64,000 nt of DNA, taken from the NCBI RefSeq assembly GCF_033439725.1, contig NW_026944385.1, positions 248,001-312,000 on the forward strand. Direction: 5' to 3'. This DNA is from Neurospora tetraspora. Lineage: Eukaryota; Ascomycota; Sordariomycetes; Sordariales; Sordariaceae. The translations under genes and the position numbers were made by a program. Every line of letters starts with the position of its first letter. Positions within the stretch are counted from its first letter, which is position 1. The notes beneath the pieces are model-generated. The model had not been told where the DNA came from, ran no database searches, and was given only the letters and a program-made list of their open reading frames with translations. This document shows, one piece after another, positions 35,259 to 45,913 of this stretch.

Positions 35259-35995
35259 GCCGTCAGCGCACTCAGCGGGGCCGTAAAGATCGCCAAGCGA
35301 TTGTTCACCTCGTATTATCTTTCCCCAGCTACCTTCTGGATTGGGACTAGACTGACTCGGTTTGGTTTTTGCCGTCCTACCTCGACATTTTCATTTGCAA
35401 GCTCGCAAGATCGAAAGAGCTTCTGTTCGGGAGCTCGCTGGTTCACTGTGGTCGAAGATCTGGAATGCCGTCTGAAGGGAAAGTTTTGTTTGTCGAACTG
35501 GTTTTTTTTTTTTTTTGCGGTGCGGGCCGTTGGGACGGGACCGGTTGAGTGTTTGGCGCGTTTGGGCGCTGGCGCGTTGGTTCGCTGTCGACATTTCCCA
35601 ATATCTGCCGAAATTATTGATACGAACGCATAAAAACAAGTAGAAAAACGACACGAAACGACGATGATATTAAGCCAGGGCAGATTGATGGGATGAACAA
35701 ACAGACGAACAGGCCGCTCGTTGGGACGGGATCAAATGATAACGGACAACGATGAGATGATAAGCGAGGTGGCTAAAACGACTGTATGTTTGGCTGAAAC
35801 GACTGTGTCGAGCAGGACTTTTGCTGCAAAGTTTCCAACTCTTGGCATCAAGTCCGAAACGCCTATCGCCAAAAAACACCACCAAAGGTCATCATCTTCA
35901 ACGACGACAATGAGAGCTCAAAACGACATCTTTCTCAACACCAAATTCACATTCACACGCGGGGGCCTCTCACAGGCACCCTGCACCCCCGGAAC

Positions 35996-36047
35996 GAACC
36001 CTAACTGACCCTAAACGCTAACCCTAACACTAACTAACCCTAACCTT
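35996..36047. repeat. Interstitial telomere-like repeat
   Basis: Several CCCTAA units (the complement of the fungal telomere unit TTAGGG) interspersed with degenerate ones: CCCTAACTG, ACCCTAAACG, CTAACCCTAACAC, TAACTAACCCTAACC. A further TAACCCTAACCC lies at 36203-36214, about 160 bp away. The orientation would place the telomere end on the left if it were a fused or healed end. Confidence 0.8.
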
Positions 36048-36934
36048 CTCTATTAACTTGGCGACTTACAGCTTCTGTCTCCACACAGTCGTTTTAGGCA
36101 CTCCGATGATAAGTATCGGCAGGTCGGATGACGAGTGGAGTTTCCCCGCGGCGCGCCAAGGCCCGGACGGAAGTCGTGATCAATTTTGGCGAGAACCACA
36201 CTTAACCCTAACCCACTGTGTTCCTGGACAGCGCTCTCGACGGGGATGACGAGAAAGGGTCGGGAGACACTCTGTTATATCTTCCCACCCAGCTGTCGCA
36301 AGCCAAATAATTTATTCTTAAGGTAGCGTTTCGAACCCTGAAGTGTCCTTCTTCCTACGGCTTTGCGACAACTTCTGGCCCGAGATTGTGGTCATTTCGT
36401 CGTGGGGTCCCAACCCTCCCCAAATTTTGACGAGAACGTTACGATGGAGCCAACACTTGACGATGCTCCTGCATCATGCCGAATCACGGCACCAAGGGCA
36501 ATACCTCTGTTAATCTCAGTTTGGTTTGATTCCAAGCGCTAGGGCTACCTAGACTATTGTTTGTGTCGATCATACATGCATTCCCTTCATATCCCATCCA
36601 TCCATCATGTCTCTATCATTCAATCTGATGTGTGTCTTCAAGTTCTGGTTCCATCAAAACGCCAACGCCCCACATGAACAAAGGAAAAGAGAGAGAAGCA
36701 AGGAGGTGTATACTGTCAAGTTGTTTGACAAAAGAGAGTAGTAGGCCGGTCCAGGTGATGAAGTGGCCTGTTGTAAACGAGGGTTCGGTAGAATTAAACG
36801 AGTCGTTATCGAAGTAAATGAGTGTTGTCTGAAAACAGGAGCGTCCGCAAAGAAAGCGTGGATGCGAAAATAATGATGCGAAAGAGCGTGGTGACGGGTC
36901 CGTCCCGTCCTTTCCTTGAGGTATTCAATGCCCC

Positions 36935-37324
36935 TTAATGCTCAATATAAATATCAACCGTCCTCCTCCTCCACCCCTTATCCCTGTCCGAGCTATCCCT
37001 CCGGCTCCGGCAAGGCTCCGGCAACGGAGCAGGAGTAGGACACCTCACCGGCTCGGGAGCCGGGCGATGTCTCCACGGAAGGTAGTAATAGTACGAAGCA
37101 GACCTATGGCGGCTTCGACTCCGGGTGCGTCGGACGGTGGTTTCGTACTCGTATTCACGCTCACGCTCACGGTGGCGCGAGTGCGAGCGCCGAGCTCCGG
37201 TGCTGGTGCTGGTTCTGGTGACGGTGCGCCGATGACAGGTGTAGGAGTGGTAGTACCATGAGTAGACGGGGATGTGCCGGCAGCAGATGGTGCAATAGTC
37301 TGTGGTGTACCAGCGCGAGGCCAT
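36935..37324 (-). CDS. Small Cys-then-Arg/Ser-rich hypothetical protein
   Basis: A 129-aa single-exon frame. The N-terminal 33 residues contain four Cys and three His in a compact pattern (YCTICCRHIP, YYHSYTCHRR) that could bind zinc. The middle is Arg/Ser/Glu/Tyr-rich with SHSRHREREREYEYE and TRSRSRHRSASYYYY, resembling RS-type RNA-binding tails. The end is Pro-rich and basic. The Trp/Tyr/Cys content is too structured for a chance frame. The start MASRWYTTD is the first Met; the leader upstream (37330-37480) is TG-rich. Function unknown. Confidence 0.55.
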   Translation of the reverse strand: MASRWYTTDYCTICCRHIPVYSWYYHSYTCHRRTVTRTSTSTGARRSHSRHREREREYEYETTVRRTRSRSRHRSASYYYYLPWRHRPAPEPVRCPTPAPLPEPCRSRRDSSDRDKGWRRRTVDIYIEH

Positions 37325-39132
37325 TGCTTTGGAGGTTGGTGCTGCTGCGGTTGGTAGAGGTAGAGGTGGTGTCGTGGTTTGTGTTTGTTGCGTGTTGGTT
37401 GGTTCTTGGTTCGGAAGCGACGCGAGTGGCTTTGTGTGTGTGTGTGTTGTCTGTTGTGTTGGTTAAGCTTTGCTGATTCTGGTTGAACGTTTGACTTGTG
37501 GAAGCTGGTCAGAAAGAAGCGAGGAACCAAATACACCACAGATGAAAACAACAACGCTTTATATCCAGCTCCTTTGCAAAAGTCATTTGACCATCCGGTC
37601 ATGACCTCCTCAGACTTGACTTCAGAGTCATCCAAAGGTCATGAGGCCGCCGCCAACACCCAATTCCTCCCTGTAGGTCTGTACGAGGAAAACATCACTC
37701 ATATGGCCTGGCGAGGTCAACAGCCGCTGACACCAAGCCCTGGGTCCTGATTGACACCCTTCACCGAAACTGACTTCAGCTTGAATCAAGCCCTCATTCA
37801 CCGTCTAGTCACCCCGGTGCAACCACCAGTTCAGTTTGTTCGTCTCTATGTCAGTAGTACGAGATAGGCGGTCGGCGGGAGATGAGTTCAGCCTGGGTTG
37901 CCTGCGGAACAAGGGACAAACATCGGTATGTTGCAGCCAAAAGAGCCGAGCCGCGTTTGGCGCGGTGCGACAGCAAAAGGACACAAAAAGCCGCCTTCAA
38001 GGTTGGAATTTGGAAAGGGTCGTGTACAGTGTTGGAAGGGATGATATGTGTTATGGGTTGAACCTGTGTATAAGTCAGTTGTTGGGGCTAGGAAAGGTCA
38101 AGTGAGCCAATCCGTGGGCGTGTGTGCCTGTCACCCGATACGTCCCACCCACACACCCTGAGGAACTCCGAATATCGGCCCCCATTCCAACATGGTGTTC
38201 AGCCTCATTGACCCTTATGGAGGGAGCAAGAAAATAGAAGCCTGGCGTCGTGTAAGTCATGACCGGTGATTGGCAAAGTGACCAATGTCGCTGCGTGGGA
38301 TGGTCATGGAATGCAACCCATGGGCCGACCGGGCGGAAATGACAGGCATGGTTTCCCGTCATGCAGCGGATGCAGCCTTATGGTTGTCTCACACATTCCC
38401 TGTCAGCCGCGATGGAAAAGGGAGGCGGTGCCCTTGGCTGAATGGTCAGATTGTTGGTCGTGGTGTATAAGGCCGGGGGCCCTCTGTTGGTTTCCGCGAT
38501 GGGTTGGGTGAGGCTGCGAAGGGAATGATGCACTGGGATGGTGCGATGATGGGATTAGTAACGACAAGTTCCGCGCTCTAGATGGTTGATGAAATGAAAC
38601 GCTACGACTGGTAAAAACTGGGAAAGATGGAGAAGTAAAGAGCGTGGAAAAAGGCCCCCGCGTTCGCAAACACCTGCTCATGGAAAGTGCATTCCTATTG
38701 GAAGTCCGTGCCCTGCCCAGTGAATGGCACTGGGCCGCCCATTCACCGGCACTCCCTTCCAGGTATTTAGGCTGCCCTGGTTTCCGTTTCTCCTCTTCCG
38801 CTAGACAACCACAATCAAGCCCTTTTTCGTTGTCGCCTTTTCCAGCCTCCAACAATTCCGCTGTCATGACCTCCCAGGGGCAGCTGACATGAACGGTTCG
38901 ATAAGGTACCCGATAACAATCAGACGAAAAAGGGGATACGACACTATCATCTGCGGGCAGGATTTCGCAGGTTAACCGATAGTGCACTAACAACCCATCA
39001 GCTCCACTGTTTGTTTGGCCAGCCACGCCTCGCCGACGGGACCGCTTCCACCTTGCCCCTCATCCCAACTCCCACCGGCCGAGGGGTCTAAAGTAGGGTT
39101 CATAAATCCCCTTTCCTCCCCCACCTTCCCGT
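37325..39132. other. 1.8 kb spacer
   Basis: No gene supported. A minus-strand frame at 38403-39026 and others are compositionally noisy. Includes a TG-dinucleotide run near 37433-37450. Confidence 0.5.
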
Positions 39133-39243
39133 AGTCCGTTGGTGTAATGGCCAACACTACTTAGCTGATGTCTTGTCGTATTGCGATACTTCCGGCTGTC
39201 CAGCATAGAATAGAAGTTACCGGTTCGACTCCGGTACGGGCCA
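39133..39243 (+). tRNA. tRNA-like pol III gene, anticodon unresolved
   Basis: A plus-strand unit with a good A box (TTGGTGTAATGG at about 39139) and a perfect B box (GGTTCGACTCC). The T arm ACCGG-TTCGACT-CCGGT is exact; the acceptor AGTCCGT pairs with ACGGGCC except an A-C first pair and one U-G; the D stem GTGT pairs with ACAC. An oligo-T terminator follows directly. Between the D arm and the variable loop lie about 60 bases instead of 17, implying an intron of about 40 nt or an insertion. I could not fold an unambiguous anticodon stem, since CTACT against AATAG leaves a C-A mismatch and no U33. It may be a tRNA with a long intron or a disrupted tRNA pseudogene. Confidence 0.55.
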
Positions 39244-39246
39244 CCC

Positions 39247-39255
39247 TTTTTTTTT
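39247..39255 (+). terminator. Pol III oligo-T terminator
   Basis: Nine T begin four bases after the discriminator position of the tRNA-like unit, the usual pol III stop. Confidence 0.75.
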
Positions 39256-39650
39256 CTTTTGCCTTTCTTAGCCCCTCCTCCAACACTCGTGTCGGCGACA
39301 TCGAACAAAAAAAAGCTGCACCGAAAAAACAGTGGAGTCTGGCTACGCGCCAGGGCTGAAGACAATTTGTTTGATCTTTCATTCTACTTTCCCAAGAGTC
39401 GAATATGGTATAACGTCTAGTATAATACACGGTCATTTACTTCAGTTCCAGCTCTACTCCGTCACCTCCCCCTTCATACACCTTGCCTGTCTTCTTCAGC
39501 GCGCAATAAGACCAACTCGCTGACTAGTAGTTATAACAACAAAAAGAACTATGCACTTTATTCATCTTCACCTCGCCTCAATCCATAACACCTTCCCCTC
39601 CTTCTATCATACACCACTTCCTTACTCACCCCCCATCACCTCAACCACCT
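39256..39650. other. Short spacer downstream of SWR1 gene
   Basis: Presumed SWR1 3' untranslated region and tRNA flank; no gene seen. Confidence 0.5.
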
Positions 39651-42600
39651 CTATCGCTTCCTCGTATCCTTCCCCTTCCGATTCCTATTCCTATCCCTCC
39701 CCTTCTTGCGATCCCTCGGCAACTCCAACGGCGTACCCTCCAGCGCCTTCGCCATGAACCCCAGCATATACTCATCAATAGTATGGATCCTCTCTCCCCA
39801 GGCGTTATACTCCACCACCTGTTCCTCCTCCTCCACCGCCTGCTTATCTTCTTCCCCTCCAAGTCCAACAAGTTGGCCATCAAGATCCGCCAGCGCATCA
39901 CCCGGCGTTCCCGGCCGTGTACTTCCCGCATCACCAAAGTCCGCTTCGTCCTGCATGATTTCTTTTTCCGCTGCTTTGGCGGCGTCGACATCTTCCCGGT
40001 CTTCTGCCATTTCTAGCACCCTGCCCACGTTCCGAACGGGGGGTTGGGTTGCGCCGCCTTCGGCAGTGCCATCGTCGGCTGCTGCCGCGGTTGATGGCCC
40101 GCCTAGCACGCGATCCATGGCGAGATTGGCGGCCACGTCGTCTTCATTGCTGGCGATCACCTCTCCATTTGAGCCCAACACGTCTCGGACGGACAACCGA
40201 TTGAAGTAATCAGTGGTAAACGCTCCTTCTTGAATAACCACGTCATCCAACATCTGTTTCTGACTAGCTTTGCGCAGGATGTTGGCTTCAATCGTGTGTT
40301 CCGACACCAACCTATAGATATGCACGTCTCTTGTCTGGCCAATACGATGGCAGCGGTCTTGGCATTGTTTGTCCATTGCTGGGTTCCAGTCCTGGTCGTA
40401 GAAGATGACCGTGTCGGCGCCCGTGAGGTTGATGCCGAGGCCGCCGGAGCGGGTGGACAGGATGAAGCAGAGGATGCGCGGGTCGTGGTTGAATCTGTCG
40501 GTGAGGATCTGGCGCTGTTCGACTTTGGTGGCGCCATCGAGACGGAGGTACTTGTGTCCGTGGATGTTGAGGAATTGTTCGAGGATGTCGAGGACTTTGG
40601 TCATTTGCGTGAAGATCAGGGCGCGGTGGCCGCCGGCTTGGAGTTTGCGGAGAAGCTTGTCGAGCGCTTGGAGCTTGCCGCAGTCGTATTGGAGGAGACG
40701 CTTGTCGGGGAATTGGATGGTCAGGCGCATGCGGGCCTCGTGCCAGGGGTCCGGTGGAGGTTGGGGTGGCATGTAGGGAGCGTATTTGACGGGGGCGGAG
40801 AGCTTGAGGTCGAGGTCCTCGAACAGTTGGATGCCGCGCTCGCCAAGGAGGAATCGGTTCATTTCGGGACCGGTGACGACCGCGGGAGTGACACATGCGA
40901 ATTTGGTGATGGTCATTTCCATGGTTTCGGCGCGTTGTTGCAGCGTGGGGATGGCGTTGTGTAGCAGGAAGGAATCCTCTTCGAACCAGGACATGATCTT
41001 AGCTGGGACTCTGGGTCGGGGTTTGTAGGGCCGGAGGTGAGTGTCGAGGGTGAGGAACTCGGTCAGGCGCTTGCCGTAAATGGGTCGTTGTTGGCGACGG
41101 AGGGCGTTGATGTAGACGCAGTGCTGAAGCTCTTCGAACCGACCCCATCTGGCGGCACTTTCAAGATACACGAGGTTGGACTTGACCGAAGCAGGATCCA
41201 GCGCTGTGTAAGCATTGTTGGCCCGAACCTTCTGTGCCTCCCTCAGGTCGAGTAAAATGCGATGGGAGCTGAGCTGGGCGATACGGTCGGTGTGCGTCTT
41301 GGACAGGTCCTCGTATTCGGTTGGGATCATGTTGAGGAGGCTCAAGTTGACAGTGGTCATGGGCTTCGTAACCAACAGCTTGTCCCGAATGAACTTCTCA
41401 TTCCACTCGTAGTCGGCCGGTACTGACCGCGACATGCGGAACGAAGTCATGATGGGCCGGTCCACGAAGAGATCGGGGTGGTTGCAGACCTTTCGGAGCT
41501 GCATCAAACAGTTAATGATAGACATGTAGTTGCCAGATTGCAGTGTCTCGCGGGTATCGGCGCGGGAGAGGAACCCGTCGTACAGCTCTCGCTGACGTTT
41601 GGAAAGGCGACAGAACTCGACGTGTTCATACTTCGCCGGCATCTGTTTCTCGACATCCGCCTTGAGACGACGGAGAAGGTAGGGTCGAAGGACCTTGTGC
41701 AGCTTGGCAATGATGGCACGTGCCTCATCATCCAGCTGTTCACGACCGCTTTCCAAGATCTGAGATTCGGGCCTAGCGAACCAGTTATGGAATTCGGTGA
41801 GGTCAACGAACCCACCTTCACCGTTCTCTGGTGGCGCCAAGAAGTAGAGGAGCGACCACAGCTCGGTAAGATTGTTTTGCAGCGGTGTACCTGTTAGTAG
41901 CAACCGAGCCTGCGTGTTGAAGCCGAGCAATGTTTGCCAGCGCTGCGACTTGAAGTTTTTGATGTTGTGGGCCTCGTCGAGAATCATGTAATGCCAGCGT
42001 CGGCGCCTGAACACCTGTTGGTCCTGAAGGACCATTTGATATGAGGTGATGCAGACGTTCCAGACATCGTCGTTGTTCCATCCCTGGCGCTTTCTCTTGC
42101 GTTCTTCCTGGTTGCCGTAGTAGGTGAGAATCTTGAATCCCGGACACCACTTCTTGAACTCCATTTCCCAGTTGAGCATGACACTCGTAGGAACAATGAC
42201 CAGATGGGGACCCCAAACTTCATGATGACAGGCGAGATGCGCCAGCAGAGCAATGGTCTGGATGGTCTTTCCTAGACCCATCTCGTCGGCCAGGATACCA
42301 TTGGTGTTATTGGCATAAAGCCCGGCAAGCCAGTCCAGACCATGATGCTGATACTCACGCAGTGTTCCACGTAGGAGAAACGGAATTTCGGTCTTGACTG
42401 TTGGGGTTGTTGGCTGAGGTGAGGATTGTCTGCTGTCGGGCTTTTGCACACTGACGGCCAGCTCTGAGTGGGGAGTATCGACATCGGTCGGTTTGGTATC
42501 AGTTGTTTTTGGTGACTGCGTTTGTGACTGGCTTTGCATGTCAGTAGCCGCCACCGTTTCCTGACTATCATGTCGGGGGTTAGGGGGTGCCTCTATTGAC

Positions 42601-45176
42601 GGCGCCGCGGCTGTATCCCTTTGCAGGTCGTCTGTTGGTGGAGCATCAACCATCGGCAGGTCGCCCCCAGCTTCAACCGACTCTTTCGCTCGGAGTGCCT
42701 GGTCCTCGGGCTGCACAGTCTCATTATGATGCTCCAATGGACCGCCACTGACGAGGGGATTCTTCTTTGCCAGTCCACTCCCCGGGTCTGTTGTGTTCTG
42801 AGAACTTTGTGCTGCTGTACTGTTGGGTACCTCCAGCAACGATACTTCCTCCTCTGCACCCTCAGGTTGAGATATCGACCGCTGCTTATTAGTATGGAAA
42901 CCATTAGTTTTCGGCGCCTCCTCCGCATGGCCATTAACTTGGGGCTCAGGCTCAACAACAGCAGGACCATCGGCCATTTCCACGTCCCCAGCCGTTTCAG
43001 CCGACGGCTCCTCAATTTCAGCCTCCTCCTTCAACTTCTTTAGCTCCGACTTTCCAAAGAATAATCCTAGCAAGCCAGCAGGCTCATCGTCGGACTCTTC
43101 CTCTTCCTCGTCATCCTCGTCTTCGTCGTCTTCATCTGACTCCTCCTCGCTAGATCCAAGGTCGTCGTCCATGTCTACTGACTCATCACTTGTATCGTCG
43201 TCATTCGCACCGCTGCCATCCACAGCAGCCGAAGCATCAGCCATCTCCACGTCCTTTGTTGTATCTTTATTTTCATCTGTCTTATCCAAGGTAGGCAGGT
43301 TGGCGTATTTAGCGCGTAATTCTTCTTGAGTCAAGCCCTCGTCGGAGGCGGCCGATTTCTTATCGTCGTCGTCCTCGGAGGAGGACATGTTATCCTCATC
43401 TTCGTTCTCGTCATCTTCGCCGGACATCTCGTCGGATCCTTCGTCGGAGTGCTCGTCACTTTCCTCGTCGTCGCCCATCACTGACGGCATGCCACTTTCC
43501 AGGTCCTCGTCGTCCTCATCCTCATCCTCGTCTGTGATCTCGTCCCCGTCAACTTGCGCTTGTCGTTGCTGTAGCTTTTGTTCGGACAGGTTGACAGCTT
43601 GGTTCAGCGCAGCCTTGACACGGCGCTGTTCCTCCGCTTCCCATTCCACCAAGCGGCGCCTGTTGACCTCGACCCTAACATTTTCCCATGTCCCAGCAAA
43701 GGCCTTGATGACCTGGCGCCATTTGGCCTTGGACGCTTCGATCTCCTCGAGCTCGAGTTCTTCGGCGGTTTTAGGCTGCGGGTTACGGCGTCTCCACTCG
43801 GCTTCACATGCGATGGCGATGCGCTTGGCTGACTGCATATGCAACTGCTGCTCTCTATACATCAACTTGCGGAAGTTGGTCATGGCCTTTGTAAGGTGGT
43901 CGAGATGAGCCCACTGTCGTGGCGGCTCTTCCTCGGCCTCAGGCACAAACGCCGAACACCTGTCGGGGGCGAGTAAGCCCCCTGGCTCAACCTCTTTTTC
44001 GACCCGTAGAATGACCTTGGCGTCTTGGAGGGCCATCTCGTCTGTGTATTCGGGCCCTTCATCGGCGATCTGTTGGCCACCCTCCTCCACTGGTATTTCT
44101 TGGGCGCGCGCAAAGTATTCCTCAAAGGTAGGACCAAGCTTCGGGCGGACATTGGCTTGGTTTGGATGAACGAGGGGTATTACGGTCAATGGCGGTCGAA
44201 CTTTGAGCTTGATACGGGGAGTGGCGCGCGAGGCACCGGGAGAGAGTTGGCCATCATCGTAGGATGCTCGAGAATGGGCTAGGGCCTGGCGCGTTGAACG
44301 ACGCGTACCGATCGCGGCAGGTTTCGGTGGTGTAGCAGGACGTCGGGGAGATGTAGATCGTCGACGGGGTCGGGACGCGGAGGGTCTAGTATCATGAGTC
44401 GTGGCGGACTTGCGCGCGGGAGCTTTCGGCGGCGGGGGCGGCATCTTTGAAGGGGCATGTTTGCTGCTGCTGCTTGCTGGCGCTGGCTTCCTGGACAAAC
44501 TGGCGCTGCTTTTATTGCTGACAGGACTTGTTTGTATAGCTTTTCGCGTAACCTTTTTGTCGCTGGGTTTCATGCCTAGCAAGACGGGATTGACGCGACC
44601 AGACTTGCGACGACCGTCTTCGGTGATGATGGTGGTCGGACCCTCGGCTTCGAACTTCTTCCATGGTGGTGACTCTGGTTTCGGTTTGCGCGAGTGATTG
44701 TGAGGTGTTGTTTCGCGCACTCGGCGTCGCTTGGCGGGTGGTTGTCCATCTTGGTCGAGTTCGGGGGTCTCTCCGTCACGGGCATTATCGCTTGTCGTAG
44801 ACTTTGGTGATGGGATCGATGGAATCGGTTCGGTATCAAACTCAAAGTTATCGGGTTCGCTCAGCGGGGACGAGATGGACGACAAGGGCGACTGGTCGCG
44901 GTCGAGGAAGCCATCGTTGTTGGTGTTGGTGGTAGAGGTATCGATGGCGGGGACATGGTTGGTGTTGCTCTTGTTGTCTGTATTGATGTTATTGTTATCA
45001 TCGCCGTGATGACTGGTGCTGTCGTTGTCCTTGTCGTTGCCGTTGCCGTTAACAATGGCGGGGGTGGTGGTGGTGGCCGTGGTGGTGGTGTCGTTCCTTG
45101 TTGAATCAACTCGCGCAGAATCAGACGCGGTGCCGTGGTCGGTCATCATAGTCATGGTCACTGTCACAGCAGCCAC
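39651..45176 (-). CDS. swr1: SWR1 complex ATPase (Snf2-family helicase SWR1)
   Basis: Motor of the nuclear SWR1 complex that exchanges H2A for H2A.Z in nucleosomes. One uninterrupted 1841-aa frame. Order of parts: Ser/Thr/Asn/Asp-rich disordered N-terminus to ~400; HSA actin/Arp-binding helix about 410-500 (WAHLDHLTKAMTNFRKLMYR); a long acidic histone-chaperone-like region about 570-740 with repeated ED/DEE runs; Snf2 ATPase lobe 1 from REYQHHGLDWLAGLY with Walker A DEMGLGKT near 967 and DEAH near 1066; the long Swr1/Ino80-type insertion between lobes; lobe 2 from about 1500 with HRALIFTQMTKVLD, STRSGGLGINLTGADT and the QDRCHRIGQ motif near 1620; a Glu/Asp-rich tail ending in basic residues. 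The split ATPase with long insert marks the INO80/SWR1 class, and the DEAH-NIKNFKSQRWQ wording marks SWR1. It diverges from NDUFB8. Confidence 0.96.
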   Translation of the reverse strand: MAAVTVTMTMMTDHGTASDSARVDSTRNDTTTTATTTTPAIVNGNGNDKDNDSTSHHGDDNNNINTDNKSNTNHVPAIDTSTTNTNNDGFLDRDQSPLSSISSPLSEPDNFEFDTEPIPSIPSPKSTTSDNARDGETPELDQDGQPPAKRRRVRETTPHNHSRKPKPESPPWKKFEAEGPTTIITEDGRRKSGRVNPVLLGMKPSDKKVTRKAIQTSPVSNKSSASLSRKPAPASSSSKHAPSKMPPPPPKAPARKSATTHDTRPSASRPRRRSTSPRRPATPPKPAAIGTRRSTRQALAHSRASYDDGQLSPGASRATPRIKLKVRPPLTVIPLVHPNQANVRPKLGPTFEEYFARAQEIPVEEGGQQIADEGPEYTDEMALQDAKVILRVEKEVEPGGLLAPDRCSAFVPEAEEEPPRQWAHLDHLTKAMTNFRKLMYREQQLHMQSAKRIAIACEAEWRRRNPQPKTAEELELEEIEASKAKWRQVIKAFAGTWENVRVEVNRRRLVEWEAEEQRRVKAALNQAVNLSEQKLQQRQAQVDGDEITDEDEDEDDEDLESGMPSVMGDDEESDEHSDEGSDEMSGEDDENEDEDNMSSSEDDDDKKSAASDEGLTQEELRAKYANLPTLDKTDENKDTTKDVEMADASAAVDGSGANDDDTSDESVDMDDDLGSSEEESDEDDEDEDDEEEEESDDEPAGLLGLFFGKSELKKLKEEAEIEEPSAETAGDVEMADGPAVVEPEPQVNGHAEEAPKTNGFHTNKQRSISQPEGAEEEVSLLEVPNSTAAQSSQNTTDPGSGLAKKNPLVSGGPLEHHNETVQPEDQALRAKESVEAGGDLPMVDAPPTDDLQRDTAAAPSIEAPPNPRHDSQETVAATDMQSQSQTQSPKTTDTKPTDVDTPHSELAVSVQKPDSRQSSPQPTTPTVKTEIPFLLRGTLREYQHHGLDWLAGLYANNTNGILADEMGLGKTIQTIALLAHLACHHEVWGPHLVIVPTSVMLNWEMEFKKWCPGFKILTYYGNQEERKRKRQGWNNDDVWNVCITSYQMVLQDQQVFRRRRWHYMILDEAHNIKNFKSQRWQTLLGFNTQARLLLTGTPLQNNLTELWSLLYFLAPPENGEGGFVDLTEFHNWFARPESQILESGREQLDDEARAIIAKLHKVLRPYLLRRLKADVEKQMPAKYEHVEFCRLSKRQRELYDGFLSRADTRETLQSGNYMSIINCLMQLRKVCNHPDLFVDRPIMTSFRMSRSVPADYEWNEKFIRDKLLVTKPMTTVNLSLLNMIPTEYEDLSKTHTDRIAQLSSHRILLDLREAQKVRANNAYTALDPASVKSNLVYLESAARWGRFEELQHCVYINALRRQQRPIYGKRLTEFLTLDTHLRPYKPRPRVPAKIMSWFEEDSFLLHNAIPTLQQRAETMEMTITKFACVTPAVVTGPEMNRFLLGERGIQLFEDLDLKLSAPVKYAPYMPPQPPPDPWHEARMRLTIQFPDKRLLQYDCGKLQALDKLLRKLQAGGHRALIFTQMTKVLDILEQFLNIHGHKYLRLDGATKVEQRQILTDRFNHDPRILCFILSTRSGGLGINLTGADTVIFYDQDWNPAMDKQCQDRCHRIGQTRDVHIYRLVSEHTIEANILRKASQKQMLDDVVIQEGAFTTDYFNRLSVRDVLGSNGEVIASNEDDVAANLAMDRVLGGPSTAAAADDGTAEGGATQPPVRNVGRVLEMAEDREDVDAAKAAEKEIMQDEADFGDAGSTRPGTPGDALADLDGQLVGLGGEEDKQAVEEEEQVVEYNAWGERIHTIDEYMLGFMAKALEGTPLELPRDRKKGRDRNRNRKGKDTRKR

Positions 45177-45913
45177 GCCTATCGAGGGGATATGGGGGCG
45201 GATATCTCGACGAAACGGGCATTTGATGAGACCAAAACAACGTCAGAGAAACCGCACGACTTGGAACTATCTCATGCCCGGGTTTGGGCGTGATCAGGCT
45301 ACGGGAGGGCTGGCTGCAGCGTGGAAATGTCGTCGGAAAGGCCGTTGCCCGCAAATCGCAAAAAGTTGCCAACCGACGAAAAAAATGCATCAACGGCAGC
45401 GGCACCGAGCGGGACACCAAGCCAACACGGCCAGCCTGATCACAGTGGATGAAGGCCTCTGCTGATGGCGAATGATGCTGCCGTGTTTGGTGCAGGAGCC
45501 ATAAAGAGGTCTGTGCACAACGCGTTTGAGAGTGGGAAGCTCTGACGCTGACGACGGGAAGGGGAGCTCACTGGGCGAGACATGGCGTGCCACTGTGAAA
45601 TTGTTAGTGCAGCTCCAGGCCAAGAGCCTTCTGATGCGGGGCGGCCATTCCTCGGGTCATCTTCTCCTTCCTCTTGGCCCATCCCTGCAAGGCAATCAGC
45701 AGCTCCACAAGCTATGTGCACAGACCATCTTGGATGAGCAGGCTGTCGAGTTGCGCCTGGTGTCTGGTCTGTCGTCAACGTCAAGATCCCAATTCGCAAA
45801 TCAATTCGAACTCGGCATCACGACTGCATTGCGGCCCTCATAAGCCAAGGTAACTTTGCGCCAATTGACAGCGCCAGAATCGGAACAATAACTGACGATA
45901 TACGCTTCTCCAG
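45177..45913. promoter_or_regulatory. Bidirectional promoter region SWR1 / NDUFB8
   Basis: 737 bp between two divergent starts. No gene seen; serves both leaders. No motif assigned. Confidence 0.6.

Larger units (their letters stand above)
34464..36934. other. 2.5 kb spacer with telomere-like repeats
   Basis: Begins with the promoter of the S28 gene. No gene supported elsewhere. It holds a 12-bp triple repeat at 35223, telomere-like CCCTAA units at 35996-36047 and 36203-36214, and paired phrases such as AATTTTGGCGAGAAC (about 36182) and AATTTTGACGAGAAC (about 36423). Confidence 0.55.

Noticed and set aside
36935-37261. Plus-strand 107-codon frame opposite the small Cys/Arg protein
   Set aside because: Composition is a mirror of the minus-strand gene and lacks structure; the minus frame has the more protein-like pattern.
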